7,982 nt of DNA from the NCBI GenBank assembly GCA_913043155.1, contig CAJWLY010000063.1, forward strand, positions 1 through 7,982, written 5' to 3'. Source of the stretch: an uncultured Nitrospinaceae bacterium (lineage in GTDB: Bacteria > Nitrospinota > Nitrospinia > Nitrospinales > VA-1). A model generated the notes under the pieces. The model saw only the letters and a program-made list of their open reading frames with translations. It was not told the origin of the DNA and ran no database searches. A program made the position numbers and the translations under genes. Position 1 is the first letter of the stretch. The number at the start of each line of letters is the position of its first letter. This document shows, one piece after another, positions 1 through 5,169 of this stretch.

Positions 1-1694
1 TATTGAATATTGCCACTAAAGTTTTTGATGCGTGTTTTCATTTCCGCCTCGTAGAACGAAGCGTTTTCCATGGAAAGGATGCCCGCGATGGAAATTTTAT
101 CCGGTTCACCCAAGGGTCCCCGCACATTGACTCTCAGCAAGCCATTACCTGAAAAATCCTGATAATCATCGAGTATGTTGCTGAATGATTCTCCCGCGAT
201 AGCGTTTTTGAGGGCGCGGTTCAATTTTTCCAATTCGATCTGGTTTTTTATCGAGAAATCAGCCACCGGGTTACGCATCACATCCAGAACCGTACCCTTG
301 ATATTGGCAAGGGGGAAGTCCTCGTAACGCGCCTTAAAGATTTTGAACATGCCGTTTCCGTTCTGATAGTTAAAAGATCCGGTCACATTTTTCAGCGGCG
401 GCAGAGGAGACCGTAAGTCGACGTGATGCAGAATAATATCGATCGAAAGGAGATCACCATTTTGTTCTAACGACAACCCCCGTAACTGTTCCAGTGAGCC
501 ATCGAATGCCAAGGATTTGATTTCCACGGTTCCATTGCGAAACCTCCGGTCTATATCGCGGTGAACCGATTCCGGAAAAAAGACGACAGGAAAATACTCC
601 CGGGTTTTACCAATTTGAATTTTCCCGGTCTGAACCACAAAGGAGATGGGGGGGTTCTTTGATAAAAAATCGTCCATACGGCCGTGGGCAGACAAGGTCA
701 TGGAACCCGCTTGGAGTTCGAAATTCTGAAGCTCGATGGCACCCTTGTTAAGTACAACGCTATAATCCACGACCCCACGGTTCGATGAACCACTACTCCG
801 GAGCGTGGCGGTTCGCCCCATGCTGGCAATTGAATATTTCAATTTACCCTCGGAACGTAGATTGCCCCCGAGGCTTCCGGAAAAGTCAGATTCCAGTGAA
901 AGCCAACCGTCCTCGGGAACCGCGTGCAAAACCTTCTCGAGATAAGGCTGGAACTGCGGGATATCAAGCTGCTCGACCTGGATCCTGCCGCGAATCGGTG
1001 TCGGCTGAACCCCGTTTTTTCCTCCCAGTGGGTCAAAGGTTCCCGAAAAATTGAATGCTGTCGGACGATGTGCGTTGGAAATTTTCCCGCTCAGACTGAA
1101 GGAAAAAGGACTTTGAAAAAGTCGTTTGTTGACAGAAAGGTTTACATTTTTGACAGTGACCGCCAGTGGCTCTGGGCTCGGCATATTGTAATAATCGAGA
1201 AACTCGATTTCGCCGTCCTCTATCGAAAATTGGTGAATGAAGCTGATTGCAAACATTTTGAACAAACTACTTTCAGCCGAATCGGTCAAAATGCGCCTAA
1301 AATCACCCACGTTGAGCCGGCCCTGTTCATCTCTAATCAGTTGGAATGAGGTGCCCTGAGCGATAAATTTTCTGATCTCGACTTCCTGGTCTAAGAGCGG
1401 CCACAGCTCGATCACCACCCAAGCGCTACGCGCAGAAAACTGCTGGCGAGGTCTTTCAGGCGGCCCAACGACGATATCGTGCAAGCGAAGGCCTACTCCC
1501 TTGGTGAAATCAAGTTCCATTGCCCCTATGGAAATACTGTGCCCGGAAATGTCTTCCAGTTTCTGAACAACCATCCCTTTAAGATTATCCAGGTCTCTCA
1601 ATTGAACATAGACAAGACCTGCCACGATCAAAAAAACCGCGAGCAGCCCGCTCAGAAAATAGAAGGCAAATCCTTTTTTCTTTGAAGCTTGCAT
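1..1694 (-). CDS. AsmA/YhdP-like membrane-anchored envelope protein, 3' end cut by the window
   Basis: An uninterrupted minus-strand frame runs from an ATG at 1694 to the window edge, giving 564 codons with no stop, so the C-terminus is missing. The product opens MQASKKKGFAFYFLSGLLAV: a short basic cytoplasmic tail and one membrane helix at about residues 8-30. The next stretch (about residues 38-131) reads like the AsmA N-terminal domain, with a helix, a segment around SISIGAMELDF, then LRLHDIVVGPP and RDEQGRLNVGD. The remainder is beta-rich with regularly spaced polar and hydrophobic strands, as in AsmA, YhdP and TamB proteins, which form long grooves thought to carry phospholipid between the inner and outer membranes. 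An AAGG at 1705-1708 lies 10 bases before the start. The family assignment is fairly firm; the exact subfamily (DUF3971/YhdP or other AsmA-like) and the role cannot be settled without the C-terminal domain. Confidence 0.82.
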   Translation of the reverse strand, partial: MQASKKKGFAFYFLSGLLAVFLIVAGLVYVQLRDLDNLKGMVVQKLEDISGHSISIGAMELDFTKGVGLRLHDIVVGPPERPRQQFSARSAWVVIELWPLLDQEVEIRKFIAQGTSFQLIRDEQGRLNVGDFRRILTDSAESSLFKMFAISFIHQFSIEDGEIEFLDYYNMPSPEPLAVTVKNVNLSVNKRLFQSPFSFSLSGKISNAHRPTAFNFSGTFDPLGGKNGVQPTPIRGRIQVEQLDIPQFQPYLEKVLHAVPEDGWLSLESDFSGSLGGNLRSEGKLKYSIASMGRTATLRSSGSSNRGVVDYSVVLNKGAIELQNFELQAGSMTLSAHGRMDDFLSKNPPISFVVQTGKIQIGKTREYFPVVFFPESVHRDIDRRFRNGTVEIKSLAFDGSLEQLRGLSLEQNGDLLSIDIILHHVDLRSPLPPLKNVTGSFNYQNGNGMFKIFKARYEDFPLANIKGTVLDVMRNPVADFSIKNQIELEKLNRALKNAIAGESFSNILDDYQDFSGNGLLRVNVRGPLGEPDKISIAGILSMENASFYEAEMKTRIKNFSGNIQ

Positions 1695-1725
1695 TAAATC
1701 GCTACCTTAAAATAAATTCATGACG

Positions 1726-1755
1726 ATAAGATTCTGGTGTCCGTTTTTAAAACAA
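1726..1755 (-). promoter_or_regulatory. Candidate promoter of the AsmA-like gene
   Basis: On the minus strand TTGTTT (1755-1750) and TCTTAT (1731-1726) are separated by 18 bases, each matching the sigma-70 hexamers at four of six positions. Transcription would begin near 1719, leaving a leader of about 25 bases before the ATG at 1694. The match is modest, so this is a candidate only. Confidence 0.3.
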
Positions 1756-1888
1756 GGGAGGTGCCTGGCTCACAGAGTTTACAAGCCTGCCAAAAAAATG
1801 TACTTGGATTCCGATTTTTAAAGATACAATCGAATTGGAAGGAGCCATGTTTCCTCTGTGGAACAGCACCCGGCAAACAACGGAAGGT

Positions 1889-1915
1889 CTAACCTTATGT
1901 GTAACATGAAGTTAG
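1889..1915. repeat. 27-base inverted repeat (operator-like dyad or RNA hairpin)
   Basis: The left arm 1889-1900 (CTAACCTTATGT) and right arm 1904-1915 (ACATGAAGTTAG) are complementary at 10 of 12 positions around a GTA centre. As RNA the stem has one C-A mismatch and one G-U wobble with a triloop. The sequence afterwards, TGGGTTTTC, has only four consecutive Ts, so it would be a poor intrinsic terminator. It could be an operator for a dimeric regulator or a hairpin in the rlmB leader. Confidence 0.55.
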
Positions 1916-1927
1916 TGGGTTTTCAAT

Positions 1928-1949
1928 CGTGCGCCCCCGGAGGCTCACG
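1928..1949 (+). other. GC-rich hairpin upstream of rlmB
   Basis: CGTG-C-GCC at 1928-1935 pairs with GGC-T-CACG at 1942-1949 around the six-base loop CCCGGA, giving seven pairs and one C-T mismatch. No T-run follows, so it is not an obvious terminator. It lies 60 bases before the rlmB start and could be part of its untranslated leader. Confidence 0.4.
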
Positions 1950-2008
1950 TCGGCAACCATTGTACTTGAATCCATTGATTTTAAAACCTGCTTTGGAATA
2001 AGACTCCC

Positions 2009-2770
2009 GTGAGCGAACCCAAACCCGATTTCCTCTATGGCATCAACCCCGTCCTTGAGGCGCTGAAAGCTTCTGAACGAAGGTGCTACCGGGTGATAGT
2101 CGAAGAGGGGAAAACCAACCCCAGACTGAAGTCCCTAGTGGAGCTGTGCCACGTTCATCGGGTAAAGGTGGAGTCTGTTTCTAAAACCGAATTTCAAAAA
2201 CGCTACCGATCTTATTCGCACCAAGGTGTAATCGGTTATTTTTCAGTCAAAGAAACTCTTGAACTGGAAAAGTTGATCGCCCGGGCCTTCCGGGAAAGTC
2301 CTCAACCCGTCCTTGTTCTGCTCGACGGCATTCAGGATCCGCAAAACCTAGGAGCGATCATACGGTCGGCCGAAGCCCTCGGCATCCAAGGCGTAGTCCT
2401 TCCTAAACACCGGGTTGCCGCACTAAATGAAACGGTGGCTAAATGTTCCTCGGGAGCGATTGAACAGTTGCCCGTCTCTTGGGTTACCAACCTAGCCCAG
2501 GCGATTGACGAGCTGAAGGGAGCTGATTTCTGGGTGGTAGGGATCGATCCTCAAGGCGAAACCCCATGCAATGAGTTCAAGTTTGAAATGCCTATCGCTC
2601 TTCTGCTCGGTAGCGAGGGGAAGGGGATTCGTCCCTTACTCAAAAAAGCCTGCGACTTCACGGTATCTATCCCTATGACAGGCTCCATGAGTTCCTTGAA
2701 CGCATCGGCGGCGGGAGCCGTAACCTTTTACGAAATTCTCAGGCAACAGCGGGAACGGAACAAAAAATAA
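2009..2770 (+). CDS. rlmB: RlmB, 23S rRNA (guanosine-2'-O-)-methyltransferase
   Basis: This 253-residue SpoU-type (SPOUT class) enzyme belongs to the family that transfers a methyl group from S-adenosylmethionine to the ribose 2'-OH of the conserved guanosine at 2251 (E. coli numbering) in the 23S rRNA peptidyl-transferase loop. The N-terminal RNA-binding domain (residues 8-80) opens with FLYGINPVLEALKAS, the family hallmark. The knotted catalytic domain shows all three SpoU motifs: motif 1 at 104-125 (DGIQDPQNLGAIIRSAEALG, with N113 and R119), motif 2 at 197-211 (LLGSEGKGIRPLL, with E203) and motif 3 at 219-243 (IPMTGSMSSLNASAAGAV, with N231). Length is typical. Translation starts at GTG; an in-frame stop at 1982-1984 and no other start codon between them force this choice. 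The ribosome-binding site is weak. It is a single gene, convergent with rpsU. The SpoU family is certain; RlmB rather than a close TrmH-like paralogue is very likely. Confidence 0.93.
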   Translation: MSEPKPDFLYGINPVLEALKASERRCYRVIVEEGKTNPRLKSLVELCHVHRVKVESVSKTEFQKRYRSYSHQGVIGYFSVKETLELEKLIARAFRESPQPVLVLLDGIQDPQNLGAIIRSAEALGIQGVVLPKHRVAALNETVAKCSSGAIEQLPVSWVTNLAQAIDELKGADFWVVGIDPQGETPCNEFKFEMPIALLLGSEGKGIRPLLKKACDFTVSIPMTGSMSSLNASAAGAVTFYEILRQQRERNKK

Positions 2771-2802
2771 AAGCCGGATGAGCTTACACACTCACCCGGC
2801 TT
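2771..2802 (-). terminator. Intrinsic terminator of rpsU, possibly bidirectional
   Basis: Arms 2771-2782 (AAGCCGGATGAG) and 2791-2802 (CTCACCCGGCTT) form a 12-pair stem with one A-C mismatch and an eight-base loop. Read on the minus strand the stem is followed by TTTTATTTTTTG, a strong U-tract suited to ending rpsU; that tract overlaps the 3' end of rlmB. Read on the plus strand it is followed by AAAATACAAAA, so for rlmB it is a hairpin without a good U-tract. Confidence 0.85.
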
Positions 2803-2824
2803 AAAATACAAAATCGCTATACCT

Positions 2825-3019
2825 CTAAAACCAAGACGAACGCTTCATCGCGGCTTTGCGTTTCTTTTTAGCCTCCTTCTGTTTCCGCTTTTTTTTGACA
2901 GAAGGTTTTTCGTAAAACCGACGGCGCTTGAGTTCTTTAAGCAAACCATCCTTGGTCATCTGGCGTTTGAGCACTTTCAACGCCCGTTCAACCTGGTTTT
3001 GATATACTGTGACTTGCAA
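2825..3019 (-). CDS. rpsU: 30S ribosomal protein bS21
   Basis: The 64-residue basic product belongs to the bS21 family: MQVTVYQNQVERALKVLKRQ at the N-terminus, then LKELKRRRFYEKPS (residues 27-40) and a Lys/Arg-rich tail (42-60). bS21 sits on the 30S platform next to the 3' end of 16S rRNA and assists initiation. The length matches the family's usual 60-70 residues. The start codon is TTG; no in-frame ATG lies just upstream and the family's N-terminus begins exactly here, supported by a very strong G-rich Shine-Dalgarno. The gene is monocistronic here: its own promoter candidate lies at 3126-3154 and a terminator at 2771-2802. Nothing is missing from the protein. Confidence 0.95.
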   Translation of the reverse strand: MQVTVYQNQVERALKVLKRQMTKDGLLKELKRRRFYEKPSVKKKRKQKEAKKKRKAAMKRSSWF

Positions 3020-3025
3020 AAAAGA

Positions 3026-3038
3026 CTCCCCTCCCCCC
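3026..3038 (-). promoter_or_regulatory. Unusually G-rich Shine-Dalgarno of rpsU
   Basis: On the minus strand 3038-3026 reads GGGGGGAGGGGAG, containing both GGAGG (10 bases from the start) and GGGGAG (6 bases from the start). It fixes the TTG at 3019 as the initiation codon. Strong ribosome binding probably compensates for the TTG start of an abundant protein. Confidence 0.75.
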
Positions 3039-3041
3039 GAT

Positions 3042-3068
3042 AGGCTGAAACCAGTAACACCACAGCCC
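3042..3068 (-). other. Small hairpin in the rpsU leader
   Basis: In the minus-strand transcript GGCTG (3067-3063) pairs with CAGCC (3047-3043), extended by a G-U pair, around a 15-base loop. It ends four bases upstream of the G-rich Shine-Dalgarno. It might affect translation, but a five-to-six-pair stem can arise by chance. Confidence 0.25.
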
Positions 3069-3125
3069 TGAAAATCGATCTTTGAAACTATGACTCGTTT
3101 CGTCGGATTGTTTGATAAGCCGTTA

Positions 3126-3154
3126 ATTCTGAATTATTTATATTTATAAGTCAA
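3126..3154 (-). promoter_or_regulatory. Candidate sigma-70 promoter of rpsU
   Basis: TTGACT (3154-3149, five of six consensus bases) and CAGAAT (3131-3126, four of six) on the minus strand are 17 bases apart, with a very AT-rich spacer. Transcription would start near 3119, giving a leader of about 100 bases ahead of the TTG start. Confidence 0.55.
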
Positions 3155-3159
3155 CCCCA

Positions 3160-3213
3160 TTGTCACGGGCCCCGCTGGTTTTTCTTATTTTCCGCCAAGT
3201 TGTTTGATATATT
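3160..3213 (+). promoter_or_regulatory. Candidate promoter region of the ChaN-PDZ gene
   Basis: Two weak possibilities overlap on the plus strand. TTGTCA at 3160-3165 lies 17 bases before TCTTAT at 3183-3188. A better -10 hexamer, TATATT at 3208-3213, lacks a good -35. Starts near 3195 or 3220 would give leaders of about 60 or 40 bases before the ATG at 3257. Neither is decisive. Confidence 0.3.
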
Positions 3214-3245
3214 TAAACATAAAGCGTTTTCCCACCCCGTAACCC

Positions 3246-3249
3246 AAGG
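3246..3249 (+). promoter_or_regulatory. Shine-Dalgarno selecting the ATG at 3257
   Basis: AAGG sits seven bases before ATG 3257. No comparable site precedes the alternative in-frame TTG at 3200, which would add 19 residues ahead of the signal peptide. Confidence 0.5.
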
Positions 3250-3256
3250 CATTTTT

Positions 3257-4468
3257 ATGTGTAAATCCTCCATCACGGCCATCGTCCGCAACGTATCACT
3301 CGCCCTGATTCTATCCTGCCTGCCCGGTTCGGGAGGAGATGCGTTCGGGGAGGAATTTGCTGTACCGCATTCCGGGTCTCCATACATTTCCCTGGACAAA
3401 CTTGCCGACAACGAAATCCTGCACCTGCCAACCGGGGTCAAGGTCACGTTCGACCAAATGCAGGACACCCTTTCCGCTTCACGGGTGATTTATATTGGCG
3501 AGACTCACGACAATCTGGAGTCACATCGGGTTCAACTGGAAATCCTCAAAGATTTGATCCGCCGGTTCCCAGGAAAAATCGCCGTGGGGATGGAGATGTT
3601 CCGCCGTTCGGCCCAACGCGATCTCGATCTGTGGAATCACAACAAGCTTTCTGAAATGGCGTTTAAACAACTGTTCCAAGAAAATTGGGGACACGGCTAT
3701 ACACTGTACCAGCCAATATTTGAGTTCATGCAAGAACATGGGCTTCCGCTGATCGGGCTCAAATCGTCGAAAGAAGATGAAGACCGGTTCCGCAAGGAGG
3801 ATCCATCCGATGACAGCATGTTCCCTGAAATTGATTTCGACGACCGCTACCATCGACCTTTTTCCATGTCAATTTTCGGCGGACACGCGGCGATGGAGAA
3901 ACCCTATCGCGCGCTCCTTTTGTGGGAGGAAACGATGGCCCAGACGGTGGCCGAATTTTTAAATGAAGATGCGTACCCAGACTGGAAACTGGTCGTTCTC
4001 GCGGGAGGGTTTCATGTCCAATACGGATTCGGGATTCCAAAGCGCGCGTTTCGTCGATCGCCTCACGCTTACTCGATCGTTCTGCCTACCGTAACCGAGC
4101 TCCCGTCCGATCTCAAGGACCGCGAAATGGATGTGGAACATGTCTCTATTCCCCTTTACGCTGGTGACTTCGCCTGGAAACTACAGTACAAAGTCTTGCC
4201 CGAAAAAAAGATAAAGCTCGGGGTGATGCTGGAGGAAAAAGATCATGCCATTCGTATCAAGTCGGTCGCGCCCAACTCCAATGCCGAGCGGGCCGGACTG
4301 CAACAGGGTGATCTGCTTCTCGCCTTGGAAGGGGTGAGCCTTATGAACACTGGGGATCTCATTGAGCAACTACAGAAAAAGAACATCGGTGACCAAGTCA
4401 GCCTGCTTATTCGCCGTGGTTCACAGGAGCTGGAGGTCGAGGTTGAACTTCTGGAAATCAAACTCTGA
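3257..4468 (+). CDS. Exported ChaN-like (Tiki/EreA superfamily) protein with C-terminal PDZ domain
   Basis: The 403-residue product has an export signal at residues 1-31, a ChaN-type domain at about 62-280 and a PDZ domain at about 318-403. ChaN-domain signatures are IYIGETHDN (GETH at 81-84), VGMEMFRR (112-117), SIFGGHAAM (205-213) and LAGGFHVQYG (248-257); the conserved Glu and His residues are those thought to bind metal in this superfamily. Campylobacter ChaN binds haem at the outer membrane; the Tiki and erythromycin-esterase relatives are hydrolases. The PDZ part has LGVML (321-325), SVAPNSNAERAGLQQGDLLL (336-355) and a closing beta strand. LILSC at 17-21 is an acceptable lipobox, while AFG before E32 could instead be a signal peptidase I site. 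I chose ATG 3257 over an in-frame TTG at 3200 because AAGG lies seven bases upstream and the N-terminus then fits a signal peptide. The substrate is unknown. Confidence 0.85.
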   Translation: MCKSSITAIVRNVSLALILSCLPGSGGDAFGEEFAVPHSGSPYISLDKLADNEILHLPTGVKVTFDQMQDTLSASRVIYIGETHDNLESHRVQLEILKDLIRRFPGKIAVGMEMFRRSAQRDLDLWNHNKLSEMAFKQLFQENWGHGYTLYQPIFEFMQEHGLPLIGLKSSKEDEDRFRKEDPSDDSMFPEIDFDDRYHRPFSMSIFGGHAAMEKPYRALLLWEETMAQTVAEFLNEDAYPDWKLVVLAGGFHVQYGFGIPKRAFRRSPHAYSIVLPTVTELPSDLKDREMDVEHVSIPLYAGDFAWKLQYKVLPEKKIKLGVMLEEKDHAIRIKSVAPNSNAERAGLQQGDLLLALEGVSLMNTGDLIEQLQKKNIGDQVSLLIRRGSQELEVEVELLEIKL

Positions 4469-4507
4469 AAACCTCCATTGAGCTGCGAACAAAAAATTAC
4501 CCCCAAG

Positions 4508-4780
4508 TCAGCGCATTTCAAAATCGCTTAGACTTTGGGACGAGATCCAATCAAGGTCGAGTCTCTGAACATTGGCCGCGGGCGGTCCCTGGCGGCACCA
4601 TTCGATAAAACGGTCCAAACTTTCCTTTTCTCCTTCTGCGTGAATTTCCACCGTACCGTCTGGCAGGTTGCGCACCCACCCGGTCAGAGAGCGTTCAATC
4701 GCTTGCGATTGGGTCGAGGCACGAAAAAATACACCTTGCACAAACCCGTGCACCACAATATGAACTGCCGAATCGCCCAT
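4508..4780 (-). CDS. Acylphosphatase
   Basis: The 90-residue cytosolic enzyme should hydrolyse acyl phosphates such as acetyl phosphate or 1,3-bisphosphoglycerate to a carboxylate and phosphate. The family signature HGFVQGVFFRAS spans residues 11-22 with the phosphate-binding Arg at 20, and GWVRNLPDGTVEI spans 34-46 with the catalytic Asn at 38. These match the Arg23/Asn41 pair of the classical enzymes. A longer frame opens further upstream, but the ATG at 4780 gives the usual family length and places the first beta strand (SAVHIVVHG) immediately after the start. The Shine-Dalgarno is weak, so translation may be coupled to the gene ending at 4794, only 13 bases away. The 3' end is convergent with the ChaN-PDZ gene, 39 bases apart, with no clear terminator between them. 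The family call is firm. Confidence 0.93.
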   Translation of the reverse strand: MGDSAVHIVVHGFVQGVFFRASTQSQAIERSLTGWVRNLPDGTVEIHAEGEKESLDRFIEWCRQGPPAANVQRLDLDWISSQSLSDFEMR

Positions 4781-4793
4781 GGCCGCGCGCCGG

Positions 4794-5039
4794 TTATTCT
4801 TTGAGAGGCGCTTTGTGGAAAAGATGCTGCACCTCACGGTAAACCTCGAATTTCGATCCATCACCGATCTTCGATCCAAACTTGCCTAAATCACGCATGA
4901 TCCGCTGAAACTCTGACGTACTTCCAGAAAAATTGTCGATGAGCGCGCCGAAATAGGCCTGCTCATCTGAATCCAGCCGTTCGTTAATTTCTCGTAAACG
5001 GGTTTTTAAGGGCTCGAAATCTTTTTCCATGGGCACCAT
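4794..5039 (-). CDS. Conserved-looking small protein of unknown function
   Basis: I do not recognise this 81-residue protein. It is predicted soluble and mostly helical: a charged helix at about 5-35 (EKDFEPLKTRLREINERLDS and onward), a break at NFSGS, a second helix with EFQRIMRDLGKFGSKIGDGS (about 43-62) and a third with FEVYREVQHLF (64-74). No signal peptide, membrane segment, cysteine or metal-binding cluster is present. The start is uncertain: ATG at 5039, ATG at 5030 or TTG at 5066 would give 81, 78 or 90 residues. I prefer 5039, though its purine-rich upstream site is spaced loosely. The stop is 13 bases from the acylphosphatase start on the same strand, so the two are probably cotranscribed. 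It is divergent from modA, sharing the 5040-5169 upstream region. That it is a real gene is supported by this packing and the sensible amino-acid composition. Confidence 0.6.
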   Translation of the reverse strand: MVPMEKDFEPLKTRLREINERLDSDEQAYFGALIDNFSGSTSEFQRIMRDLGKFGSKIGDGSKFEVYREVQHLFHKAPLKE

Positions 5040-5101
5040 GGTATATGGAGCCCCAAACCTTTGCAAGACCTGCTTAGCGGCAGCCCCTTCAAAAACAAGC
5101 C

Positions 5102-5131
5102 TTGACCTAGCGTTATATTCTGTGGTATATA
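5102..5131 (+). promoter_or_regulatory. Candidate modABC promoter
   Basis: TTGACC (5102-5107, five of six consensus bases) and TATATA (5126-5131, four of six consensus bases) are separated by 18 bases. Transcription would begin around 5138, about 32 bases before the modA start. The -10 hexamer lies inside the ModE-like palindrome, the expected geometry for repression. Confidence 0.6.
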
Positions 5132-5134
5132 ACG
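5111..5134. promoter_or_regulatory. ModE-box-like operator upstream of modA
   Basis: CGTTATAT (5111-5118) and ATATAACG (5127-5134) form a perfect eight-base inverted repeat separated by eight bases. The half-sites agree with the ModE operator half-sites known from enterobacterial mod promoters. Position immediately upstream of a molybdate transporter and overlap with the promoter -10 support molybdate-responsive repression by a ModE-type regulator. No modE gene is visible in this window, so the regulator is inferred. Confidence 0.75.
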
Positions 5135-5169
5135 ATTACCACTAAGCAAAATTCTCAGAGAAACCCATT

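Larger units (their letters stand above)
1695..2008. other. 314-base divergent intergenic region with several symmetric elements
   Basis: No protein-coding gene of convincing length is present between the divergent AsmA-like gene and rlmB. The region holds a near-perfect 27-base dyad at 1889-1915, a second hairpin at 1928-1949, two imperfect copies of a TGTACTTG-containing element at 1799 and 1961, a weak plus-strand promoter-like pair (TTGGAT 1804-1809 and TACAAT 1825-1830, spacing 15) and a 20-codon ORF at 1847-1909. I find no tRNA-like cloverleaf. It probably holds both divergent promoters and perhaps a structured rlmB leader or a small RNA; the function is unknown. Confidence 0.5.

Noticed and set aside
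924..1349. Plus-strand 141-codon frame within the first 1.7 kb.
   Set aside because: It is antisense to the continuous 564-codon AsmA-like frame, and its translation has no domain-like pattern.
1757..1798. Possible terminator formed by GGCT and AGCC followed by a run of seven As.
   Set aside because: Only four base pairs around a 12-base loop, and neither adjacent gene ends here.
3200..3256. N-terminal extension of the ChaN-PDZ protein from TTG 3200.
   Set aside because: No Shine-Dalgarno precedes it, it would bury the signal peptide behind 19 extra residues, and the best -10-like hexamer (3208-3213) lies inside it.
4781..4879. N-terminal extension of the acylphosphatase to 123 residues.
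   Set aside because: It would overlap the end of the upstream gene, exceeds the usual family length of about 90 and shows no homology-like pattern before the first beta strand.
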